From Sclerodactyla briareus (lineage: Eukaryota; Echinodermata; Holothuroidea; Dendrochirotida; Sclerodactylidae): a stretch of DNA of 64,000 nucleotides. Location of the stretch: contig JAODTK010005695.1 of assembly GCA_026419785.1 (NCBI GenBank), forward strand, positions 349,605 through 413,604, in the 5' to 3' direction. The notes under the pieces are model-generated. The model saw only the letters and a program-made list of their open reading frames with translations. It did no database searches and was not told the origin of the DNA. The position numbers and the translations under genes were made by a program. Below, in pieces: positions 21,201-33,200 of this stretch. Within the stretch, counting starts at the first letter, position 1. The number at the start of each line of letters is the position of its first letter.

Positions 21201-24200
21201 TTTGTGAATGATATTGTTAGGAAGGTACACATGAAAATACAAATTTGGCATTCACTAGCTTCCTCGCGGTGATTTATTTACCATTTTAAAAACATTGAAA
21301 AAATGTTCCGAGATTAGAAATTCCTGCAACGTTAACGTATGCTGACCATAGGCTTTGCGTCTTGGATGAAACTTTTCACCGGGAAAAATTATGGATAGTG
21401 TGTAGCATGCAATGCATACATGTACAACTAGTAGCATACTGTTTATGTTATACTTTGAGCTGAGGGCTGACAGCTTGTAATTGTGTGTGCATTTAGTTTG
21501 ACACATTTTGCATGCAGCTAAAGTGAACAAGAGGTGTATATTTTTTGCGAAGGTCGGTAATTTTTTGAAAGGGCAGCAATAAATGTTGAGGGACAGCAAC
21601 TGTCTGTCGGGGAGGGGAAGGGGGGGGGGAAGGGGCATGCCATTGTTACTCCCCATGGAGAACTCTGGGGTCTGAAGACTACAAAAAGAGGTGATATGAG
21701 GACCGACGTTAGCACTGCTTGACGATTTTGTCACTGTTTTCGTCAAATTACCTTGCCTGGTTTAGTACTATTTCATTGTAACTCTGCATTATCACAATAA
21801 CATGCTAAGTAGGGTTTTCGAATAAAACATTGACCAATGAGAAATGACTCACCCTCAGCAGTGTAGAGATTTACTATTAGCAGTATTTTGAACGTTGAGT
21901 GAGTCTGTGGGGCATAATATATGAAGCCCCATATCGAGTGCGTAACGATTCTCGCACTGGGAGTCTTGTAACAGTGTGCATGTGAGACAGTGGTCGAGTA
22001 ATGGAACCTTGTGACAGTGTGTAACTACTTGTATTGATGCCTCTACCTGCCTACCCCTGTTTAAAGGACAACTGCAAGCTTGGATAGAACAGAGGTCATA
22101 TAATGGAGAATGGAAACAGTATCTATAGGTCCAAACCCCATTTCAATACATGTTCCTATGTGGAGTTATTGGCCTTTAAAGTTTGGGCTATTAGGCAAGA
22201 GGAATTAGGGAGAATCCCAATTGCGCAAAACGCATGACGTCACACATGGACAACACGGGAAATCATGTTAGGTATTCTATGTTTCATCCATTTTTGTGGA
22301 TACGTCATTTAGAAGTTCTGTTGTCTTTCACTCACCGAAGTAACCATCATCATATACCAACCCACTACAGCAATTCTCTCCCATAGACTAAGTGCTTTTC
22401 AAAGTGTAATTAATGTTTGAATTTCAATAGAAAACAAAGAATGTTTGCAAAGCAGTTTTGCAAGTATGACATATTCATTATTGCATGATGGGATGCCTTT
22501 CGATCTTGTGTGATCACGCTTCACAATGCACAAACTTCAAAGGACTGTAACTCCGTAACGGAAAGTCGTATGAACTCCGGATTTGGACTGACAAATTCAG
22601 GTTTTATCCAGCTATTTATATAGTCCCTTTATTCCTTTGTAACTTATCCTGCAGTTGTCCTGTAAACGATCTGAACCCTATTAGGCAACCCCTGTATTAC
22701 AAGGCTGCGTAGTCAGTCCAAGAGTAACATGGAAAGACATTCATATTCTGGAGAACTTCTGGGTCAGAAAACAGCAAAGAAAGTGCACCTATTTCTGTCC
22801 CCTCACCAACCGTGTTCCATAACCTTGTACTTTCGCTTTGTATTCATGAAATGTTGCCAACTCCATAGTCACAAGCTGTCAGCCAAGGCATCATATCAAA
22901 CCAGTGCTAGCATTCCTTCACTGGCTTTCTATTCAACCCTGCCTTTTTTCCAAGTTTTGGACACCATCTCTATGTCATAGAGCGAAGATGGGTGGCAAAC
23001 GTATGTTCCCTTCGGCTGGACTCTTGCTGTGAAAAACCCAGATATCATCTACATGTCACCAAATCTTCATCTCATCAAGCTGTTTCTTCTATGCATTGGG
23101 AGGTCTTGCATTGAGTGAAGCTCATAATATATACAAATAATTTATCATCATGTTACATGAAGTTTTGTGCAACTTCATTCCTCGTTGTGGGTAGAATCCT
23201 ACCATTTTCCCTCATACCATAATTGTCCTCTACGGGCCTCACATTGAGTGACATAAATATTTCATCATCATTGTTGCATGAAGTTTTGTGTTACCTTCCC
23301 ACTCATTGCCTTGAGCTGGGAGTTTCTGTGTCGTCATATATCTCCTCCTGCGGCTCCGGTTCCTGCGGTTCCGGTTCCTGCGGTTCCGGTTCCCGGGGCT
23401 CCGGCTCCCGGGGTAACTGGATGGGTTGTTTGCGGGGCGGTGGCAGGGGGCTGCTGTTCCTCTGAGCCCCAGGGTTGCTCAAACTGGTCTCTTGGATTGG
23501 CTGACCTCGCTGCAAGAAGTTCCTTAGCTTCCTGTTCGACCAATAAACATAGCTTTTTTCATTCATCCTACATTGGGTATAATACGTGTCAATAGTACCT
23601 TGGGTGATGTCAAGATTTCGCTGTTTCGAATTATTTTGTCTCGAAATATCAGTGCTCCTACTTTGTTTCATCTCTAGATTTCAATGTTTCTACTTTTTTC
23701 TCGCCCGGGTTGAAATCTTGACATGACCCTTTCTGAAGCAAGGTACAACAGGCCTATCACCTAACAACTATTTTCTTATCAGATATATGGAGGAAGCATA
23801 AAAAAAATAAAAAAGCTTCGAGCAAAAAGTTCACTGTTCCACTGTCCACTCTTTTCCAATGTAGTTGCATCTGAATATATATTCAGTAGCATCGGCTTGA
23901 TGTTTTTAATTCAGCTGAGCAAAACTAATCTGTAATCTAAGTCAATAACCATCTCAGAAATATGCCACATACACAACACCTTGTAATTTCGGTTTCTACT
24001 AATTTTCTCATGTGATGCTCTCGTTTGTCCCTGCCCCAATCTCTTGAGCTGAGCACCCAGAAGAAAAGCAACAGGTACCATTTCCAAGGTCCTCGGTATG
24101 ACCCGACTGGGATTCGAACTCCAATATCCTGAGTGGTAAGTTGTTAGCCGACGCTCCACCAACTGATCAATACCACTGGATTCCTGTGGTACGAAGAGAT

Positions 24201-27200
24201 GTGCTAATCGACTCATGATACAGACACTATACTAAGTTATTTTTCCCGGGGCTTGCCTTTTTAACTGCATAATGTTTCTACAGAAAGGGGGGACTGCTCT
24301 CCACATTGAGCAATTTTGTGGAAAATTACAGCAGGATGCAGATTGGATTTGTAGGCAATGCATGAGATATTCAAATACTGACCTTTGACCTTTCTGATGA
24401 TGGTGGTTTCATGGAGTGTGTGTTATCAACATCTGCTTCTGTCTTGCCTTAAAAAAAGTAACACGAATATATTGTGAACACTTTAAAATAGAGAAAATAC
24501 ACATATGAGTTGCAGCATCAATATGTTCCCACTTGCCACAAACACGGGCTTCAACTGCAGAGGGTGGGGGGGGGGGGGGAGGGACATGTCACTCAATACA
24601 TTAGATACCACAGTATGGGTGCCTTTGTGGCTGGAAAGGAGGACATGGAATAAATGGCCTGTTATGCCTCTAATTGCAGACATATAGATTTTGCACAGCC
24701 TAATACATGTATGGTTAAAACCTGTAATCAAACAATTGATGGAGACAGTGTTGATACTAAGATGTAGGATAGCCCTTAACAGTTCATCACAGCAGAAACT
24801 TGACAGCCTCTCTTTCCAATGTACATGATGTTGGCTGCTCAGAGCTAGGCTTTCATTGTTGCCTAGGCGGGTCTGATAGGCTTGTGAGAAATCACAAATT
24901 TACGTGAGCTGAGATGGGCCCAGTGTCAATATATGTAATGTCTGGTTTGAAAAGTTAGATATTGGTTCCATAAAGTAAAAAAAACTATATGAATGAATGC
25001 AAAACCAACACTGAATAGGCAAAATAAGCATATGTATCCAAGCGTATACGGATGCGTATCACCGCCAATTGGTTATATGGAACATCTCCTCAAAAAAGCG
25101 AATGAAAAGACAATACCAATGGACTGCCTGGCTTTGGGCTGCATTTCGATAGTCTTCCCACATAATGTAGTGTATTCTCTTCTGGAACAAACGTTCGTTT
25201 TTTGTATAAAATATGTGATTTTCACATCCATCCTGGACACGCATACGCAACAATGGAATCCCAGCCTTGAGTGTCCTCCATAAATCGTACACCAGCTAAT
25301 GTACTTCAAGCTGATAGATGTTGGTGCGCCCTCATCGCTATGTGAGGAGACAAACCACCCAACGCTGAATCATGTTCCCAGTCAAGAACTCATCCTAGAG
25401 GCAAGAACTTCACCCCTACGGCACTTCATCTGGAACGTGAAATACTTTCTGGAGAGTGTAGTTGGATCCGCATCTTTGGCTACTGCTCGCCCGTCTGTGC
25501 GTGCAATGTGGGGAGGCTCATGGAGCTGGGTGACAGTTGTCTGGAGGTCCATTTCCTGGTAGACTTTCTAGTCTACCGTGTACCTGTGAGCAAGGGACCC
25601 AGTGGGGGTGGGTCCAGCCTGGGCGCGAGGACGACCACAAAGCTTCAATCTGCGCACCTGTCCTATACCTAGAAACACTGAATATGTAGCCTAAGCTGTT
25701 AGACTAACTCTGAGAATCAGCAAAGTGTTTCCAGTCATTTTGACTGTATTCATCATTTTTTTATATTTGTTCAAACGAACTTTGTAGTAGAATTAGTATT
25801 CTCTTCACTGTGTATAACTTCCTGAGGAAATTGTATAAATTTAGCGGCATGTCCGATCCAGTGTCGAATGTGCAAATTGAGAGGGGGTTCAAATAAAATT
25901 ATTCATTTTGTTGTTTTTCCCTTAGTTTCCTAAATTTTTACCGGATATGACGCATTCATGTATCATTCTGATGAGCTCAAGAAGGTGATTTTAATTGTTG
26001 TACCTTTATTTGGATCTGAGTCGTAAGAAAGAAAAATACAGCAGCTAGGTGTGCGAATTGATGATGAACCAGGCTACTTTGAGAAGTTAGGGCAGATGGA
26101 TCTGGCTCACGCCTGGATGCTGGCAATGTGGAAGGAGTGAGTCATACTTTACAGTCCTGGCTCTGTCCTGCTGCTGCTTTTTCCTCAGCCTCTGCCTCTA
26201 GTTGTCTCCTACGGGGATAAAAAAAAAATATTTTGAACAAGATCACAGGACTGATTGGTTTATTCAAAATTTGACAGAAATTTTACGATTTAGTTACCAA
26301 CCTCATAGTTTATGTGAAGCCGCCACTCTCATCTGCGAGTGTCAAAACCTGGAATGTTTCCTACTGTTTCATCATGAATAAATATAAATTGAATATGAAT
26401 GGGGCTATAAACAATTAATAACATGAAATATGCCAATTACCCTACTCAATTAGTGATTTTCATACCTAAAATACAAGCAAAATCGGATTTACCATTTTGG
26501 AGGATACTGCTACGAGAAATGTGTGACATACACACAAACACTCATAGATACACACAAACAGGTACACGCATATACTTACACACACACAAAAAGTGATCGC
26601 TAAGTCCCTTTCTATTCGGGGGAGACAAAAAATGGTAGGTCAAAATAGACCATTACAACGCATCACACAGTGGCCTAACATTAGGCCTATTTAAATGTTA
26701 CATTTGTATCTAAATTTCCCCCAAGGCATTTGGTGACCATTGAAATGAGTGTTTGATTCATGGAGCCATTATATTAACTGGAGAGGACATCAGACCATTT
26801 ATTGTGTGCCCTCTTCAAGTCTAGTCAGAGACACAAACTCAAAGTGAGGAGGTGCACCATTGTGTGTAACATTTAGTTTGTTACTCTCCATCTGTGAATT
26901 TTCTTCCACCATATGCCCGACACATACTCTTGTTGTAGAGAATCTTGAACATGAGTCAGCTGATTCATTAAGGAAGCAAGAAAACAACATTATCAATTAG
27001 AAAAGAAACAAATTGATTGAGTTTGGCAGAAACATAATCTAGGTGTGAAGTATAACATCCATCACTGAGTAAACTAGAGCTAATCAATGAGAGGATCAAA
27101 CGGGGCGGGTCGAACGGGACATATTCTAATATTCTGACAAAATGTGAATCATGTCGCCCAAATTACATGTCACTATAATACTACTGTCAATGAGGGCGCT

Positions 27201-30200
27201 GTGAGGGCATAGCAACATGGCTCCACACTGACTTCTGCTCTGCATCAGGTGCTCCAGTACAGCATGTCCAGGGCTCTGATCACGTGCATACTCTCTGCTA
27301 ATGCTCTTTGAAGGGTCACTGGAGTGTAACATGATAACACTAGGCCTCCAGGCCCATACTGAATAGTGTGTTGGACTACTTAGCCTAGCTCTCTTGCTAC
27401 CAACATAACTTCAACAAGCCCTAATATTTTACAAATTTCAGATGTGTATGTTCTCCTGATATTTATTTTTCTTGATTGCTGGTAGATAGACGGTAGCAAA
27501 TTATATGTGAAAATGTGAAACAGACTTTTAATGCCAAAAGAGCAATTATTACTTCCAATGACAGCTGTTTTTCAAATTGGTTGCTTCCTAGCACAGCCTA
27601 CTTTCAGATACAAGTCACTTTTGAAGTCTTATATTTCCATAATGATGATAAGTTATGCAAATTAGGGACTCAGAACAAAACAAAACAAACCCAGAGAAAA
27701 ATGACAAACCCAGTACCTCAAACTAGCCGACTTCCTCACAAGCAAGCTTAGCCCCGAAGTATTTCCTTACTTGAACTTCATTTCCAAGCAGTATTTATCC
27801 CATTCAGGAACAGCAGTTGTAAAGAGGCCTAACATTCAACATGGAGAAAAATTACTCATGAGAAAGAAATCACACAAATACTCTTGCACTTCATGACTAA
27901 TGGAGTTGGCTAATTCTTTAATTCCATTTCAAGATATCTTCTTATACTCACTGTCTTTCCTGGATTCATTCTATTCTTCTCTTGTAGCTGATCCTCCCGG
28001 CCTCCTGCCTCGTTTTCCTTCCCGCTGTTTCCGTGCTATTCATTCTTGCAGGCTTCCGCCTCTTTACGCTTCCTCTCCTCGACCTGGGAAGACTTTTGCT
28101 CCTCTGTGGAATTCGGGAAATCAAAATGGGATGGGATTTTTTCTTCTCGTTCAAATGAGGAATGATCTGGTGTTTTCGGGGGTGCTAAACGAGGCGTTTT
28201 GGAGAGAAAACCTACGACCCACAAGGTTCTCTTTTATGGCCCACGGGGTGTTCATGAACCAAGGCCTAAATGTTTCCTCAATATTTGTTAATCTCCATCT
28301 AGGCCTTCGATAAGGTTGGGGAGTGTGAACTGGTTGCCCATGCCTGTGATGATCATCAGCATATAGCGCTTCACCGAACAAGCTAATCACATCTCATGTT
28401 TATCATACATCTAATTGTATTCATTGCTGTGAGAGCTCCCAATGGGAACACAATTATAAAACGGACAAGAAAATATGATTTTTTGTCACCCTTATAGAAG
28501 CATACCTTCAAAACTTACTTTTCCCATGACATTTCATTGCGTGATTGAGTGTGTACAAAACAGTTTGTCCTTGTTGAGTAATTTTGCTACGTTTACCACA
28601 TACCACACAAGTAGCCGTTGCCACATCAACCATCTCAAATGCCCCCATTTCTCTCCTCTTCTCTCCCTTTTCTCTTCTTCCTAATTCTAAACCGAAGCCA
28701 ACAACCAACAGCAAATTTCCTGATACTTTCAAGGACTTCCTGCCTGATGCAGCTACTGTAGCTGTCAGATACGCTGGTTTTATGCTCTAGGGCCATTTCA
28801 TCTACTAATCTCAAAAACAACTTTGACCAACTTTCCCCAAAGTTGCAACCACCGACTGTTCCCCGGACTTACATCAAGGTTGTCCCAGAACTGTTCCCGG
28901 TCTGCCGTGATCTCTGCAGCAGCCCGGGTCCTCTGGTAGACTGAGCCCACGGATTGGGCCTCCAGGGGGCCGCATTATCCTGTTGGAAGCGGTAGTGGGA
29001 CCCGATGATTTGGACACCCGGTCGAGAATGAATTGCTCCTCGACGTCGTCTTCCGACCTCGCGTTTATCGTCACATGAGCTCCCTGGAAGGAGTCGAGGG
29101 GATTGTGGTTACGGGGGAGTCCCATGGGAAATGTCAAGAGTATTTGATGATCTTGAGGTAATTCTAGATCTAATTTGTTTTCATGGTCATTTTGTAACCA
29201 CTGTCCACCATATTGTCAATGAGACCCAGTGGGGTGAGGCTGGATGCCAGGACAGCGATGTGTGGTCATGGTTTGCGAGTACTTATGGGAAGTAGGGGAA
29301 TAGCACCTAGAACAGTAAGCTACACAAACACCATGGCGAAGATGTCACCACTATAACCCAAGTTAGCCTGGCCTGGTCAATTATCATGTTTACGAGGTGA
29401 ATATGAATAGCAAGATTACATTTATTCCACTACATAGACCCCAATCCCTACCCAAAATATTGGGGTTATTGATCCTGAACAAACTTCACTCCAAATTTCA
29501 AATTGGCTGGGAACAACAATTGTGGACTCAATTATAGGGAAATGTACAGCGTATATGAGATCATAAGATAAGATATATTATTATAATGAAAAATAAGATT
29601 GGGGGGGGTTTGTAACTTTTCATACGCACAAACACCACACACACACGTGAACGTGACCGCATACCCATATTTGACAATTTTTCCATTGATGACTTTGGAA
29701 AAAACAAAAGCATCTGTTCCAGACAAGCGTATCCCGTATAGTTGTATAGTTTCGTTTCTTGTCTCTTCCTTTAGTTTTGTCGCTGCGCTTTTGACTGTGG
29801 ATACAAAATTAGGGCTATAGAAATTGGTTATTAGCACTACTCCAGGACCCTGAACTAGGGAAGAAGAAACTCCTTATACGAACTCTCAACTCTTGGGCAA
29901 CATCCGGGAACTGTCGTGGAACATAGACCTTCCCTGACTCTGGGGTTGCCTCACCAATCTGAGGGACGAGAGAAACAGGATAATCGGCGATTCAGGAGAA
30001 CAGAATATCAGACATGTACGTTTTTAGAAGGCCATCATGGATAAAAGATAAGATGAAGGGAGGTTCAGTTCTTCATTACATTCACAGGAGAGCAAAGGTG
30101 ATTCCGCAGACATTCGTTAGAAGAAAACGTTGAGGTGACCCAGAGTTCTGAACACCTAATTTGACATGTAGATTCAAATTGGACTAATGGAGGAAACCAG

Positions 30201-33200
30201 GGAAGCCATGCATTCCAAAATGTTATGCTTGACTTGGAAAATCTGAATCTACTAGGTAGCTAGGCAACACAGCTATGAGGATGATATTATTCTGAGAGAT
30301 TACATACGCTTTTTCCAAATTGCTGATTTGCTTGAACCATTGTACCAATATTATATAGAGGCAGACATACTCTGACAATCCTGTGAGTAGGAGGTTATTG
30401 TAATCATCATAGTATCATGGTTCCTGACATCGCCCAAAATATCACCTGATATTGGTCTCATTGGTATAACATCTTCAGCATCAGAATAATTTTTCCAGAA
30501 CACTGTTATGTCTACATAGAAATTATTAGATTCCTCTAACTTTGTTGGGATTTTTCAAAACGTGACCTTAAAGGACCTCTGATCGTCAGGGGACTAAGTG
30601 TAATTTCCATCTTGAAAGCTCCATGAAAATTAGTGGGCCCCAGTCAATGGCCACCTCCAAACTCATATGTATTTCTCTTGTGTGCAAAGTTCCAGCTCAA
30701 CAGTTCAGATTGCTGGGGAGTTATTACTTTACCTCGAAAATCTGCTAGCAGTGGCAGTTATGGTGAACACAAGAACCATAATATCTCTGACTTGGGTGGG
30801 AAAGAAGTCTTCTTTGCTTGCTTTTCTGCCAGCAGATCGTATTGCTAGTTAGATTTTAAGGGCCCCTAACTCAATTAGGGCGATCAAAATGTAATTGTGC
30901 TCTTGCCGAACATTCGAACTGCTCAGACTACACTGTGAGAGAACGATGGGTGGCCGATTTAGAAGGTTAGAATTACCAAATGGGACTAATAGTTGAAATA
31001 ACCGGGTCATTTTGTAAGTATGCATGACATGACTCCGCCCATAAATCCTGATCTTCGGACTCACTCTCCAGAGATTACCCACTGTCGTAAAATCCGACTG
31101 AGCTACAGCGTACGAGGGAGAACGCGTGTTTGCTTGGCTAAGAGGGTCTCACTAAAAATTACAAACCAGCTGGGAGAGCTGAATGTTACCGCAGAATATC
31201 CATATTGAACTGATATCTGGATTGGAACGGTCAGGCTATCTTGTGCGGTCGCAGAGCATACGAGAGGTCGGATTGAAGTATAACGTAATTACCCAGTTAA
31301 TGCCGACTAATTTGAACAGGTTGGTGTTTGGGTCGACGACCTGGCAGGAATGCATACGGACTTACTATACTGCTCAACTCCTCCGCCATCTCCTCCAGTC
31401 GCCATCTACGGAATGGAAGAGACACGCTCAGAAGAATCGATCAGTTTTGAGAACCAACGAAGAACACAACCAATCCCGAGAGAGGACAGGGGAGAGGGCC
31501 GATATTGAAACACTACTTAAAGGTGGATTGACTTTTCATGAATTTGCTGTCACCTTTCTTTGCATGACATCACAAGGTTTTATGGGGAGTAGTTTGGTAA
31601 GAGTGAAGAATGACTGAAAAATATTGAGTAGACATCATTTGAGAGAGGCACACTGGTATTCTCCTATTTTTTGTTGGCTATAATTAATTTTTGGTGGGCC
31701 TATGTCTGCTGCAATCTAAACAGCAAGGAAAACGTTATTGTTGAACTCCACGGTCACATGTATCTGGTCATCAAAGCAGGAATGATCAGGACTCATAATA
31801 AATTCTGTGAGCCAGATGAGTGCATAGATAGACATTAACAGAGATTGAGACAGATCCTCAGCACATGAAACAATCAAACCCTGATGTTTAGGATATACCA
31901 CAAAATAAAGAGAACACATAAAGTCAGGTGCTTTAGCTCAAGAGTCGATTTAGGATTTGAAACTTAGACTCAAAACTGACTATAATACCTATTATTTGAG
32001 GCCCCAAACCAAGTCTTTTGTTTGATTCTTTGTTAGTGATTCAATAACTCTTGAACAAAGAGCTCAAGTCCTCTATTGTATTAGCACCATTGAAAGTGAG
32101 CAACGCCATGAGAGATTTGTAATCGTGCACTGAACACTCAATTCAGTTGTAGTTGATAGTGTCACCTAGCATATTATTGGGTGACCACCCACTCAATGCA
32201 AAAACCCATTAAATATAAGAAGTTCCAGCACCTGAATCACCTACTCAACCAGAAGAGATGGTAGGAGCCTGGATTGCTGCTTGACAATACAGCATTGCCC
32301 CAAACAATCTAAACCACAGAACCCATACAGATATTACTCCATCATGGGGATCGAGGCTTTTGGTCTCTGGGATGATCCCAGAAAATTGCTATTATTTTAG
32401 GAGCAGGTTTTCCCCAGATTAGTAGAAATGGCAAGAGACAGGTTGAGTGTCTAGTGAGGGCATGGGGGGAGGGGTCAGGAGGGGGGGTGGGAGGTCCGTT
32501 CTTCTATTTCATGTGGCCTAGCGGTTTTTAAAATAAAGAAGACCTGCTTTTGTACGTTCTGTTGAGCCTCACTGATAGGACCTCAAACGTGTCTGAACCT
32601 CTGCATACTGATTTTTTCTTTCAGTTCTTACTTTCCTGTTACCGATTACAGCCATTGTGAGACTGAGATTGTGTTATCACAGCTTCCGAATATCATCAGA
32701 GTGGAGCGTGCAATGAAGATAGTGCCATTGCCCAAAGGCCCGAGAGGCAGGAAATGACTGGTCTATTGTGGAATTTACCCTCCTGAAGCCACCTGTATGT
32801 CAGGGCAAGACAGAGTGGAATTTACGAACCTAGAATCCCTGTGCAAGGATTTTGTCTTCTCAAACACTCTTGTGGACAGATTCGATAGATTCTGCTACCT
32901 GTCACAAATTTTCAGTCCACAGTTTGGTTGTTCCCACTCAAGGCACTTCAATTCTCATTCCCATGGCACCAGGTGGCAAGGTCAGCACCAATCTGCATAC
33001 ATGCCTGCTGTGTCGATGCATTGAAAAGCTCCTATTTGCCTTACACATATATGAAACTTCAACCCCCCCCCCCCTTTGGGAAATGCCTTAGAAGACAGTA
33101 TACATCTGGTTGCAGCAAGTTTGGTCTTCTCCTATGAAATTGAATACACTGCATACTATGCCCAATACACGGTATCATTCCTAGTTATTGGTATAGTACT

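Noticed and set aside
23303-23671. A 122-codon ORF read as one protein
   Set aside because: Its first part (from 23671 to about 23532) lies upstream of the acceptor, and the true exon uses another frame at first (EAKELLAARSANPRDQF). Only the EP-repeat end is coding in this frame.
24095-24176. Functional tRNA gene
   Set aside because: Box A and box B are present but the anticodon stem and part of the acceptor stem do not pair.
25299-25562. 87-codon + strand ORF and an opposing 56-codon minus frame starting after CTACCAG
   Set aside because: Neither matches the drebrin-like family or joins neighbouring exons. The area is repeat-derived and flanked by a small hairpin (GGTAGACTTTCTAGTCTACC).
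31183-31617. A 144-codon + strand ORF
   Set aside because: No recognised domain; it overlaps a drebrin-like exon on the other strand (31366-31405), which has family homology and good splice sites.
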